From CBDFHV01 sp965247705 (GTDB lineage: Bacteria; Pseudomonadota; Alphaproteobacteria; Rhodospirillales; CAMCUA01), in assembly GCA_965247705.1 (NCBI GenBank), contig CBDFHV010000079.1, positions 73,278 through 137,277 of the forward strand: a DNA stretch of 64,000 bases. Reading direction: 5' to 3'. A program made the translations under genes and the position numbers. Below, piece after piece: positions 17,276 to 27,676 of the stretch; the first letter of the stretch is position 1, and each line of letters starts with the position of its first letter. The notes beneath the pieces were generated by a model, which saw only the letters and a list, made by a program, of their open reading frames with translations, did not search any database and was not told the DNA's origin.

Positions 17276-17682
17276 CGCCGCGACCTCCGCCGCCCCAAAG
17301 GGCCGAAGGTCTCCGTCTTGGCCTCCAGCAGTTCCACCTGCATGGTCAACTCTCCGATCCGCTTCATGGCGCTATCCAGTTCCGCCTGCACCGGATCGCC
17401 CTTGCGTTGCTTGAGCGAGGCGTCGATCCCGCCGATCGCTTTCTCACGCCACTGCTCGAGCCGGAAGATCTCTACGCCCAACTGGCGCGACAGAAGTTGC
17501 ACCGGCTCGTCACGCAAAAGCCGCAGAACGACCTCACGCTTGCGCGCCACCGTCCATCGCTGGCCAAGTCCCAGCGGGCCTGCCGGCAAAGCCTGTCCTG
17601 GGGAAAACGTGGACGAGCCAAGCTCGCCCGCATTTACCACAGGCCCATCAACAGCAACTTTCTTCTCAAAATTATCGGTCAT
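17272..17682 (-). CDS. IS orfA, helix-turn-helix protein (copy 1)
   Basis: 136 residues from ATG 17682 (MTDNFEKKVAVDG), preceded by AGGAGG at 8 nt. A helix-turn-helix lies in the middle (RWTVARKREVVLRLLRDEP, then LSRQLGVEIFRLEQW), followed by a leucine-rich helix (RIGELTMQVELLEAK) like the zipper of IS3 OrfA proteins. It should bind the element ends. It overlaps orfB by four bases. Confidence 0.87.
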   Translation of the reverse strand: MTDNFEKKVAVDGPVVNAGELGSSTFSPGQALPAGPLGLGQRWTVARKREVVLRLLRDEPVQLLSRQLGVEIFRLEQWREKAIGGIDASLKQRKGDPVQAELDSAMKRIGELTMQVELLEAKTETFGPLGRRRSRR

Positions 17683-17762
17683 GTTCCGGTCCTCCTTGGA
17701 CACTTCGATTAAGCCAATTCTGTGTCCAAGGAAATCGGGTCCGACTCAGGGATTTGATTGAG

Positions 17763-18650
17763 GGCCAAAGGGTGGACCTGGCATTTGGCCCCTATTCCAG
17801 CGCGATCACCATTGCCGCCGCGCCCACAATTGAAAAATTTGGCTATCCGACACTGCTACCCGGGGCGGCGGCGGATCGCATCTGGCAACAAGGATATCGA
17901 AATGTCTTTGGCCTGTTCATTCCTGCCAGCCGCTATTCGGTGGAGATGCTCAGGCTGGCGGCGCTGCACGGTTTTCGGCGTATCGCCATCGTTTACGCAG
18001 ACGATGCGTTCTCGGTGGACGTAGGCGAGGGAGCCCAACGCTGGGCCGGCCGGGCCAAGCTCGACGTCGTTATGATCGAGCAATTCGAGAAGGGTGCGAG
18101 GGACCTTCGGCACCTGGCGCTGACGGCCAAGGACGTGGACGCGGAGCTCCTTGTCGTCGCTGGTCACTTCGACGAATCGATCGACATGCGCCGCGCCTTG
18201 AAACTCGTTGGATGGTACCCTCGCGCATATTTCGCGACCATTGGCCCAACTCTTCAGCGGTACCGGGATGTATTGGGTCAGGACGCGGAAATGGCTTTTG
18301 CTCCATCCCTGTGGGAACCAGACGAAAATCTAAAGTTTCCCGGATCCAAGAGGTTCATAAATGCGTTCAAGAGCGCTTACCACATGCAGCCTTCCTACCA
18401 TGCGGCAAATGCTTACGCCGCCGGGCAGATATTGGAAGCCGCGATCACGAAGGCTGGCAGTTTCGACCGAAGCGAAATCAGACGATCGCTCTTTGCGCTC
18501 GATTTTCACAGCATCATCGGCCAGTTCCGGGTGGACCAATTCGGCGTGCCGATCAAGCACCGCCCGCTCATCATTCAGTGGCTGGGTGGAAAGAAGGTGA
18601 TCGTCTACCCCGAGGAACATCGTGGACAAGCCAAGCCGGTGTTCAAATAG
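17763..18650 (+). pseudogene. Periplasmic ligand-binding protein (Liv/Ami type), 3' part
   Basis: Continues the gene interrupted at 16334; removing the IS and one 14-bp duplication joins IYRDLIE to GQRVDLAFGPYSS in frame. The remainder is a well-preserved type I binding-protein fold: LAFGPYSSAITIAAAPTIEKF, NVFGLFIPASRYSVEML, RIAIVYADDAF, and the C-terminal AYAAGQILEAAITKAG. It stops 10 bp before the kinase gene, so the three were one operon. The segment could be translated from an internal start but lacks a signal peptide and half a domain, so no function is expected. Confidence 0.85.
18264..18335 (+). repeat. 72-nt direct duplication, copy 2 (original)
   Basis: Source copy of the block at 16187-16258. 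Here it is in the correct frame and encodes RDVLGQDAEMAFAPSLWEP and the next few residues of the binding protein. Confidence 0.9.
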
Positions 18651-18660
18651 GAAGGATGGC

Positions 18661-20524
18661 GTGCTCAGACTGAAAAGCCTGGAAACGATTATTCTCGCAC
18701 CGGTGGTTGCATTCCTCCTGCTGGCGGGAACGGGACTCTATTTCCTGATTTCGAAATCGGTTGACGATTTCGCCAATCGCAGCATTCAGGAAAATCTTTC
18801 CTCCCTTTCCAGAGCCGCATACGAGGAAGCCGATCGCGAAATGGACCGGTGCGATGCCAAGGGACTCGACTGCCTGGGCGGTGCGCAGAAGACGAATCAT
18901 CAAATCGCCGTCTACGAACGATTCGACGATTTTGCGCGCCAGAATGCGGTCGGCGTCGCGGTCGTGGAATTGGACCACAGCAAGCTGTCGTTTCAAAGCG
19001 GAATCCCCATGGTTCCGGACATTTTCCACCACATGGGAACAGCTCGAGATGCGATCATTCGTGGTCCTGGGGGTGAAACCTTCTATGCCAGAACCATCGA
19101 ATTCAGCCCCTGGAACTGGCAGATTGTGCTGCTGAAGAACTCCCAGGATTTTGCCGCTCTCAAGGAGAGTGTCCGCGTCTTCTATATGGGGACCGGATTT
19201 GCCGTGCTCCTGATCGCCGGCTCTCTCATCGTCTACCTGAGACGCGCCATTGCCCAGCCAATCAACCATATGGTGAGCCGCCTCCAATCGGAGCACGCTC
19301 CGGAGTACAGGGGGATTCGGGAGTTCGAGTTTCTGTCCGACAACATCGGCCAGATCATGGGCGACGTCCACCGCCACCAGCATCATATGGAGGAACTCGT
19401 CGAGGCGCGAACCGTCGAACTCGAGGAAGCGCGTAGCCGTCTTACCGATGCCTTGGAAAGCATCTCCGAAGGATTCGCCTTCTACGACGCGGCGGATCGC
19501 CTTGTCCTGTGCAACGGCCGCTACCGCGAGATCATGTTCTCGCCCGGAACCGGAGAATTTCTCCAGGCCGGCGCGTCGTTCGAAACGTTAATCCGCGCCG
19601 CCGCCGAGCGCGGCCTGATTCCCGATGCCGAGGGCCGGATCGAGGAATGGATCGCGGAGCGTCTGGAAAGTCACCGAAACCCGGGCCCACCATGCACACA
19701 ACAACGGGCGAACGGGAACTGGGTGCAAATCAGTGAGCGACGCACGCAAAGCGGCGGAACGGTCGGCGTATACACGGACATTACGCACATCAAACGGGCG
19801 GTTCAGGCGAAAAGCCAGTTTCTACACGGGATCAGCCACAATTTCGGAAATAAACTGCATCAGATAAGGGGTTTCACGGACATCGTGCTCGACCGCAACA
19901 AGGATCTTTTGCCGAGGGAACACCGGGAGAACTTGGAAAAGGCTCTGCAAAGCACGAGAAATCTGCAATTGATGATCAAGGAACTGCTGGCGATAGCGAC
20001 AACCGACGAAGGCATCATGAGCCTTGAGCCGGAGGAGCTGACATTGGGGTCCGTCGTTTATCAGTGTGTGCAAGCGCATGAGAACGAGGGAAAAATAAGA
20101 GGCGGCGACATAAGGATCGTCAAGGTTTTGGCGCAAGACCAGCCGAAACTGTTCACCGATGGAGGCAAGCTCCGGCAAATTGTCGACAATCTCGTCGGCA
20201 ACGCCATCAAGTTCACCGAGGCCGGAAAAATCACTGTATCCACGCGAAGCGCCAACGACACCGTATCGGTCGAGGTCGCCGACACTGGAATCGGCATCTC
20301 CGAGAACGAGCTGGGCTCGGTTTTCGACGAGTTTCACCAAGTCATGAACCGCGCCGGTAAACCGGCAGGAACGGGGCTGGGGTTGGCGATCAGTCAGAAG
20401 TATGCCCGCATGCTGGGCGGCGATATTGCGGTGCACAGCACCGTCGGCGTCGGCTCGACCTTCATACTCACCATTCCGGTTCGATGCCCGGGCGCGTCCC
20501 GACGAATTGAGCCCCTGATCGCCG

Positions 20525-20532
<8 letters not shown>
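18661..20532 (+). CDS. Membrane PAS-domain sensor histidine kinase
   Basis: 623 residues from GTG 18661 (AGGAAGG just upstream). Membrane helices lie at about 7-30 and 175-198 and enclose a periplasmic domain of about 140 residues. A HAMP-like stretch, a coiled coil (HHMEELVEARTVELEEARSRL), a PAS domain (ALESISEGFAFYDAADRLVLCN) and the kinase core follow. The phosphate-accepting His is in GISHNFGNKLHQI, an unusual H-box with Asn where Glu/Asp is normal. The ATP lid is standard: N box DNLVGNAIKFT, G1 VADTGIGIS, G2 GTGLGLAIS. It overlaps the activator gene by 8 bp, so the two form a pair. Its likely ligand-presenting partner upstream is a pseudogene. Confidence 0.92.
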
Positions 20533-21916
<1,384 letters not shown>

Positions 21917-22203
21917 CCGAGCGAGATTCCGACGGCCCACGCGGTACGCGGGAAGGTGCCGAATCAATCCGTGTGCCGCGGCGAAATTGTGCTGACCGGA
22001 TCAAGCGACTGTCGCCGAGTGAATCATAATTCACTTTTGAGATCAGCATCTTAGAGCCGATGACTCCTAAACGGCCGATGTTGGCATGCACCTTGCTTTT
22101 CAACATGGCGACGCGATCCCGCAGCCGTGGGCCTCGGGTGTCGTGTCACCCCGAACGAGGGTCGCGCTCCCTTGTCGGCGGCCGGTGAAAAGGAGGTTCC
22201 ATT

Positions 22204-22425
22204 CTGGTCATAGCCTTGTTGTTCTTGATTACTGGTTTCGGCTTGTTGTTCGCGCTCGAAAATGTTGCTTTTGGCTCGCTGCTCTTGGGGGTGGGCGGCT
22301 TCGGCGTGCTGAGCAACCTCAGTTCCGAACAGACGGGGAACGAGTTCTGGTTCGGACCTGTTTTCGGAGACGGCGGAGACGGCGGCGGCGATGGGGGCTG
22401 CGGAGGCTGCGGAGGCTGCGGGTGA
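22204..22425 (+). CDS. Small membrane peptide with Cys/Gly-rich tail
   Basis: About 73 residues. One or two hydrophobic helices (IALLFLITGFGLLFALENVAFG, then LLLGVGGFGVLSN) are followed by a tail made of GDGG and GGCGGCG repeats with three cysteines. AGGAGG at 22191-22196 is seven bases before CTG 22204; no ATG is available, so a CTG, ATT or TTG start is likely. The stop overlaps the ATG of the next gene (TGATG), implying coupling. Tails of this kind occur in TIGR04222-type membrane proteins found beside glycine-rich-domain proteins. The role is unknown; metal binding by the tail is a guess. Confidence 0.55.
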   Translation: MVIALLFLITGFGLLFALENVAFGSLLLGVGGFGVLSNLSSEQTGNEFWFGPVFGDGGDGGGDGGCGGCGGCG

Positions 22426-22961
22426 TGAGCATGTCCCATCGTACGGCAGGGCACGTAGTCGAGGATTTTCGCGACGATCCCCTTTGGCACGGCATCCGTG
22501 ACTTCCAGCTCGACGCTCCGGATGCCCGGTTTCCGTTCTCCAAACGGCTGGCACGGGAGAACGGCTGGACGTGGGCCTTCGCGCTCAAGGTGATCGAGGA
22601 ATACAAACGGTTCTCCTACCTCGCCACGCGGGCTGGGCATCCGGTAAGCCCTTCGGAGGAAGTGGATCAGGCCTGGCACCTGCATCTGCTCTACACGCAC
22701 AGCTACTGGGTCGATTTCTGCGGCCTTGTCTTGGGGCGGCCCTTTCACCACGGGCCGGGGGCGGGCGGGGCGGCGGAAGGCGCCAAGTATCGCGACTGGT
22801 ATCAAGATACCCTGGACTCCTATGGCCGCCTGTTCGGCGAGCCGGCTCCAACCGAATTCTGGCCGGCGACGGCGATCCGATTTCGCCACGTGGCGTCCTA
22901 TCGCAGGGTCAACACCGCGACCCACTGGGTAATTCCTAAACCCGGTTGGACCGCCGGCTGA
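22425..22961 (+). CDS. Glycine-rich-domain-containing protein homologue (DUF1399-like)
   Basis: 178 residues from the ATG overlapping the upstream stop. The family pattern is seen in FPFSKRLARENGWTWAFALKVIEEYKRF, GHPVSPSEEVDQAWHLHLLYT, and LGRPFHHGP with YRDWYQDTLDSYGRLFGE. The conserved His and Trp cluster (EVDQAWHLHLLYTHSYW) suggests a metal- or ligand-binding site. Related proteins are often annotated as glycine-rich domain-containing although the repeats sit in the small partner gene. It is soluble and cytoplasmic. The biological role is not known. Confidence 0.72.
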   Translation: MSMSHRTAGHVVEDFRDDPLWHGIRDFQLDAPDARFPFSKRLARENGWTWAFALKVIEEYKRFSYLATRAGHPVSPSEEVDQAWHLHLLYTHSYWVDFCGLVLGRPFHHGPGAGGAAEGAKYRDWYQDTLDSYGRLFGEPAPTEFWPATAIRFRHVASYRRVNTATHWVIPKPGWTAG

Positions 22962-23039
22962 AAGCCAGAGCATGATTGCCGCTTTCGCAGTGGGGTATGG
23001 AAATACGCCCTGGCGGAACGGCCGGCGTTTCTCTTCCTA

Positions 23040-23302
23040 ATACCAAGGAGCACTAATTATGACCCATAGAGATCGTCACTGCGTCCCGTCGGGTAGGAGA
23101 CAAGGCGCGGGCGATGCGGTGCATCGTCGAGGCTGGTCGACGCCCTCCGACGGGACGCAGTGACGACCGGAACGGCGGCTTCCCAGGGCTTTCGGACGTC
23201 GTCGCGCCCGGCTTGCGATGCACCGCATCGCCGCACCGAACGCTCCTCGCCGAAAACCCTGGGAAGCCGTCTCTATGGGTCATAATTAGTGCTCCTTGGT
23301 AT
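23040..23302. repeat. 263-bp compound palindrome (MITE-like, 33-bp perfect terminal repeats)
   Basis: The outer 33-bp arms (23040-23072 and 23270-23302; ends ATACCAAGGAGC / GCTCCTTGGTAT) are perfect reverse complements and are flanked by TAA on both sides. Inside are a 20-bp perfect stem (23073-23092 with 23147-23166), a second stem (GGCTTCCCAGGG 23177-23188 with 23257-23268), and a 16-bp complement linking the loops of those two hairpins (23111-23126 with 23216-23231). It contains no credible gene. It is probably a non-autonomous element, or a structured RNA between the flanking genes. Confidence 0.85.
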
Positions 23303-23580
23303 AAGCCCTGTGATGCCTTTCATGGACAGCGTTGCGCTTCGCAACAACCGCAATCCAACCGATCGGCGGACTTGCGCCCAATGATCGGCCGCGAGTGGCG
23401 GAAAATCGCCATGCCCTTGAGACGCCGCCGCTGAATGGTTCGAATACCTATTTTATTTCAAAATCTTACGAACGATCTCCCTGGACTCCGAAGTTGGCAC
23501 GCGACATGCAGTTTCCAAGGTACGAGCGGCACCGAATTGCGCCGGGACCACCGCCGGTGCCGCGTGACAGGAGGAAGAAC

Positions 23581-24288
23581 ATGACCCAGCAAATGACTGC
23601 TACGCGTTCTCGCAATGCCCCGTCCATCGACGCAGGCCTCAGGGCCTACATGCTCATGGTCTACAACTACATGGTCTCGGGCCTGGCGCTGACAGGCGTT
23701 GTCGCCTACGCCGTCTCCACGTCTCCGGCGGCGATCCAACTCATCGTCGAGACTCCGCTGTTCTGGGTCGTCGTCTTGGCGCCCATCGGTGTCGTGCTGA
23801 CGCTTATGGGTGTGATCGGGAAGGCGAAAGCGGGCACCGCTCGGGCGCTCTTCTGGCTCTATTCGGCTCTCGTCGGGTTGTCCCTGTTCACCGTCTTTAT
23901 CGAATACACAGACACCAGCATTGCCCGGGTCTTTTTCATCACGGCGAGCATTTTCGCCGCCATGAGCCTCTACGGATACGCGACGAAGCGGGATCTTTCG
24001 AGCTTTGGTTCGTTCCTGCTCATGGGGCTGATCGGCGTTCTCGTTGCGATGGTCGTCAACATTCTTCTGCAGAGCGCGGCGATGCACTTCGTGACCTCGG
24101 TGGTAGGCGTTCTGGTGTTCGTCGGCTTCACCGCCTACGACACGCAGGCGATCAAGGACATCTATCTGGAGACCGACGATGAAGAGGCGCGGGGCAAAAA
24201 GGCCGTCTTCGGGGCGCTCATGCTTTATCTGGATTTCGCAAACCTCTTTGTCCGACTGCTGGAACTTTTCGGCGAAAGCGACGGTTGA
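23581..24288 (+). CDS. Bax inhibitor-1/YccA family membrane protein
   Basis: 235 residues, preceded by AGGAGGAAG. Seven hydrophobic helices span about 25-232. The family is recognised by DAGLRAYMLMVYNYMVSGLAL at the start and by FTAYDTQAIKDIYLETDDEE and ALMLYLDFANLFVRLLELF at the end. The two aspartates near the C-terminus correspond to the pH-sensing pair of BsYetJ-type calcium leak channels. It resides in the inner membrane; related proteins associate with FtsH or conduct calcium. The N-terminal 15 residues are polar and variable. It is transcribed alone. Confidence 0.93.
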   Translation: MTQQMTATRSRNAPSIDAGLRAYMLMVYNYMVSGLALTGVVAYAVSTSPAAIQLIVETPLFWVVVLAPIGVVLTLMGVIGKAKAGTARALFWLYSALVGLSLFTVFIEYTDTSIARVFFITASIFAAMSLYGYATKRDLSSFGSFLLMGLIGVLVAMVVNILLQSAAMHFVTSVVGVLVFVGFTAYDTQAIKDIYLETDDEEARGKKAVFGALMLYLDFANLFVRLLELFGESDG

Positions 24289-24476
24289 CGGTAGGCGCCG
24301 CAGACACGGGCGGGCAGCACGAAACCCGGGATGCACGGATGCGGATGGAAGTACCGTTTTCCGATTGCCTTTGCGGTTCCATCTCTCACCGGTATCATCC
24401 GTGCTGCTTGGAATTTGCCCACCAACCGATCAGGGATAGGGGATCGCCGTACAAAGCGCTGTCCGGGGTGACTGGC

Positions 24477-25535
24477 ATGTTGGAGCGGATTAGAATTCTC
24501 GTCGTTGACGACGATCCCTACAACGTCGACATCCTGGAACAGGAACTGGGGCATCTCGGCTACGAAACCGTCTCGGCGAACGATGGGGCGGAAGCGCTGA
24601 AGCAGGTAGCCGACAGCGCGCCCGACCTTATCATCCTCGACATCATGATGCCGGTGATGGACGGCTTCACCGTATGCCAGACCCTCAAGGCGGACGACAG
24701 CACGCGCCTGACGCCGATCATCATCATGACCGCGCTGGGCGCCACCGAGGATCGGGTTAAAGGTATCAAAGCCGGCGCCGATGCTTTTCTCACCAAACCC
24801 GTCGCCAAGCAGGAGCTTTTGGCCCAGATCGAAACCGTGCTCTCGCAAAGGCGCGCGGTGCACGACAAGCTCAACGAAGCCAAGCGGGAACGCGACCTTC
24901 TGGCCCAGTTCGTACCGCTGGTCGTGGATGAGCTGATCCGCGCCAATCCCGAAGCGCCGGCGCTGGAGAAGCGCGAGCACGATCTCTCCGTCCTGTTCGT
25001 CGACATTGTCGGTTACACCCGCCTGAGCGAGTTCCTGTCGGCCGAGACCGTCCACGACGTGGTGGAGCGCTATTTCTCCGCCTTCTTGGACTGTATCCAC
25101 GACGGTGACGGCGACATCTGTGAAACATCGGGTGACGGGCTGATGGTTTATTTCCACGACCCGGACCCTGGAATTCATGCTGCCAGCGCCGTCAAAGCGG
25201 CCCTTGATGTGCTGGCGATCACGACGTCATTGAACGAGGACAACCCAAATCCATTGGAGATCCGACTGGGGATCAATTCGGGAACTGCGCTGCTCGGATC
25301 ATCGCGATATCAGGGCCGACAAGGCGATCGGCTCGTGTACACGGCGGATGGTCCTTTGATCAATCTTGCCGCCCGGCTGATGGGAGCGGCACAACCCAAT
25401 CAAGTGATCGTCGGTGGCGAAACCGCGCGCCGGGTGGAAGACGAATTTACCGTCCGCAACCTCGGGCTAAGGCAATTGAAAAACATCGCCGAGGCAGTAG
25501 ATATCTATGAGGTTTGCAGGACATGCGGGGAATGA
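24477..25535 (+). CDS. Receiver domain-class III adenylate cyclase fusion
   Basis: 352 residues from ATG 24477. The receiver (5-120) begins ILVVDDDPYNVDILEQEL, with phospho-Asp in LIILDIMMPVMDG and the switch Lys in LTKPV. A helical linker (about 125-165) leads to the cyclase domain. Metal aspartates are in VLFVDIVGYTRLSEF and ETSGDGLMVYF, and the GPLINLAARLMG segment holds the Asn/Arg needed for catalysis. It should make cAMP in response to phosphorylation by an unidentified kinase. Its receiver shares the NVD-(L/I)-LEQEL-x-HLGY run with the NtrC-type regulator 4 kb upstream, so the local kinase could feed both. Confidence 0.92.
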   Translation: MLERIRILVVDDDPYNVDILEQELGHLGYETVSANDGAEALKQVADSAPDLIILDIMMPVMDGFTVCQTLKADDSTRLTPIIIMTALGATEDRVKGIKAGADAFLTKPVAKQELLAQIETVLSQRRAVHDKLNEAKRERDLLAQFVPLVVDELIRANPEAPALEKREHDLSVLFVDIVGYTRLSEFLSAETVHDVVERYFSAFLDCIHDGDGDICETSGDGLMVYFHDPDPGIHAASAVKAALDVLAITTSLNEDNPNPLEIRLGINSGTALLGSSRYQGRQGDRLVYTADGPLINLAARLMGAAQPNQVIVGGETARRVEDEFTVRNLGLRQLKNIAEAVDIYEVCRTCGE

Positions 25536-25730
25536 GGAACGTCACGTGGTCTCTGAGGTGCTTGCCGTCCCTGCCCGTGGCGACGTCCTTCAACGGCGCG
25601 TATTCGAGAACTCTGGATGGGCAGGGAAGTTCGAACCTGCTGGCATATCGGTGCAGGGACAGAAGTTCTGGCCAGCCGCCGGCTTTGCCGTTATTCGACA
25701 TCGTGGCGACCGGGCGCGGGCCGGCACTCC

Positions 25731-27419
25731 CTACTCGTCGGCCGCGGCACCGCCCTTGACGTCGCCCGGCTTCAGGCGGCTGGACCGCAGTTCGCCGGCG
25801 AGCTCGAGAATGGGGTAGGCGACGGACGTCAAATGAGAGTTGATGCGCTTCAGGTCGCGCAAGATGTCCAAGTGCAGGGCGCTGGTTTCAATGCTCTCGA
25901 TCCTGCCGGCGCGCAAGCGGGCGAAATGGCTTTCGGCGGCGGCCATCTCCATGTCGCGGAACTCGATCTTTTGCCGCAGCAGGTGCCGCGCCGTCTTGAC
26001 GTCGCCGCCCAGAAAGACGCCCATGGCGAGCTTCAGATTTTCCGTCAGTTGGGCGTGCAACGCCTGGATTTCCCGCCATCCTTCGTCTGAGAACTGAAGC
26101 TTCATCTTGATTTTCTTGGCCGCGAGTTCCAGCAGGTTCTTGTCGATAATATCGCCGATGTGCTCCAGATTGGTGGTGAAGGCGATTATGTCGACACAAC
26201 GGCGGCTTTCTTCGTCGTCGAGGGATTCCCGGCTGACCTTGGTCAGGTAGAGCTTGATCGACTCGTGAAGCATGTCGACCATGTCGTCCATGCGCACCAC
26301 GTCCGCCGCCATGCCGGCATCGTCGGTTTTGAAGACCTCCAGGGTCTGGCGCAGCATGGTCTCGATGTGGTCCGCCATGCGAAGCGTCTCCCGGGCGGCG
26401 CTGACCAGGGCGATGGCGGGCACGTCAATCGCGTTCGAATCCAGGTACCGCGGCCGGCTGTCATCGTCGCCGGCGGGCGCATCGGGAAAGACCCGCGCGC
26501 ACACGCGGGCCATGACACCGGTCAACGGCAGGAACACCAGTGCCAGCGCCACGTTGAACGCAGTATGGGCGTTCAACACGTGGCGCGCCGTATCCACGTC
26601 GAGGCGGGTCAGCAGGGACAGCCCGGGATCGATCAGCGGCAGGGCGACGGCGGCGCCGGCAAGCTTGAAAGCCAGATTTCCCAGCGGCACCCGCCGGGCC
26701 ACCGGACCGCCCGAATATAACGCCGTCAGCGGCACAACCGCGCCACCCACATTGGCGCCGACGACAAGGGCAAGGGCGAGCGGCAGGGTAACCACGCCCG
26801 CCGCGGCGAGGGATACGATGAGCAGGATGATCGCCAGGCTGGAGTGGGCCAGCCAGGTGAGGGCGGCGGCGATCAGCACGGCCAACACGGGCTCTCCCCC
26901 AAGAACGGAGAGCAGTTCTGCCAGGGCGCTCGATTCGCGCATGGGTTCGGATGTCACCGCGAACAGCCGCAGTGCGACAAGCACCATGCCGAGCCCGACG
27001 GCAATGCGTCCAAAGGTGCGGGAGCGGAACCGTACCGAAGCCATGAAGCCGACCACGCCGGCGAACAGCAGCAGCGGCCCGACCCACCCCAGATCGAATG
27101 CCAGCACCTGGGCGACCAGTGTGGTACCCACATCCGCCCCCAGCATCACCGCAAGGGCCGCGCCGCCTCCGACCAGGCCCCGGGAGGCGAACGACGCCGT
27201 CATCAACGCCGTCGCCGTGCTGCTTTGGAGGATCGCGGTGACGCCGAGGCCGGTCAGCAGGGCGGTTGTGGAGTGGCGCATGCCGTGGCCCAGCGCCCGG
27301 CGCAAATCGGCGCCGAACGCCCGCACCATGCCCGTATGCACCATGCGGATTCCCCACAGCAGGAGGGCCGCGGTACCCAGCAGATTGACAAACACCTCTG
27401 TCGCCGATGTGGCGGTCAT
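25731..27419 (-). CDS. Na+/phosphate symporter with PhoU-like tail
   Basis: 562 residues from ATG 27419. Two inverted Na/Pi repeats carry the motifs ILQSSTATALMTASFA and LAHSSLAIILLIVSLA, within about 9 membrane helices (10-300). Helix-only residues from about 345 form a PhoU-like domain (ARETLRMADHIETMLRQTLE, CVDIIAFTTNLEHIGDII). Such proteins import phosphate with sodium, and the PhoU tail is thought to limit flux. It is transcribed alone. The gap before it (25536-25730) shows nothing notable. Confidence 0.9.
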   Translation of the reverse strand: MTATSATEVFVNLLGTAALLLWGIRMVHTGMVRAFGADLRRALGHGMRHSTTALLTGLGVTAILQSSTATALMTASFASRGLVGGGAALAVMLGADVGTTLVAQVLAFDLGWVGPLLLFAGVVGFMASVRFRSRTFGRIAVGLGMVLVALRLFAVTSEPMRESSALAELLSVLGGEPVLAVLIAAALTWLAHSSLAIILLIVSLAAAGVVTLPLALALVVGANVGGAVVPLTALYSGGPVARRVPLGNLAFKLAGAAVALPLIDPGLSLLTRLDVDTARHVLNAHTAFNVALALVFLPLTGVMARVCARVFPDAPAGDDDSRPRYLDSNAIDVPAIALVSAARETLRMADHIETMLRQTLEVFKTDDAGMAADVVRMDDMVDMLHESIKLYLTKVSRESLDDEESRRCVDIIAFTTNLEHIGDIIDKNLLELAAKKIKMKLQFSDEGWREIQALHAQLTENLKLAMGVFLGGDVKTARHLLRQKIEFRDMEMAAAESHFARLRAGRIESIETSALHLDILRDLKRINSHLTSVAYPILELAGELRSSRLKPGDVKGGAAADE

Positions 27420-27676
27420 CGTTTGTTCCAGGTCACAGTGCTGCGATGAGGTGTCGGGCCAGCGGCCCGCCATGCCACCACATGTGCGTTCCTTGCTTGG
27501 ACCACCGCGGCAAGCGATGGATTTTGCTCGTGGGCGTTCGGATGTGTTGGCCCCCGGGGTATTGTAGGGTCAGAAGGGCCTGTTCCGCAGCACATATATG
27601 GCGATCGAGTAGATCACCGAGCCGTCAGTCAGCATTTCCCGGGGCGGGAATCGGGTGGCGTTCAACCTTTGATCAT

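Larger units (their letters stand above)
16335..17748 (-). mobile_element. 1414-bp IS3-like insertion sequence, copy 1
   Basis: The ends are TGTAGCGCACCCGGTTCCTT... on the left and, read inward from the right, TGAGTCGGACCCGATTTCCT...; both continue to CTTGGACACA, giving imperfect 27-bp terminal repeats starting TG. The flanks carry a 14-bp direct duplication, gggatttgattgag, at 16321-16334 and 17749-17762. It contains orfA and orfB on the minus strand. It differs from the copy at 59336-60749 by one base that I could find (C 16434 versus T 59435). The transposase is IS3-like, but 14 bp is far longer than the 3-5 bp usual for IS3. Confidence 0.93.

Noticed and set aside
16400..17761. 453-residue frame on the plus strand of the IS (and again at 59401-60792)
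   Set aside because: Antisense shadow of the transposase genes; no domain and no ribosome-binding site.
23114..23434. Reading frame across the 263-bp palindrome
   Set aside because: Its codons simply follow the inverted repeats; no start signal or protein-like pattern.
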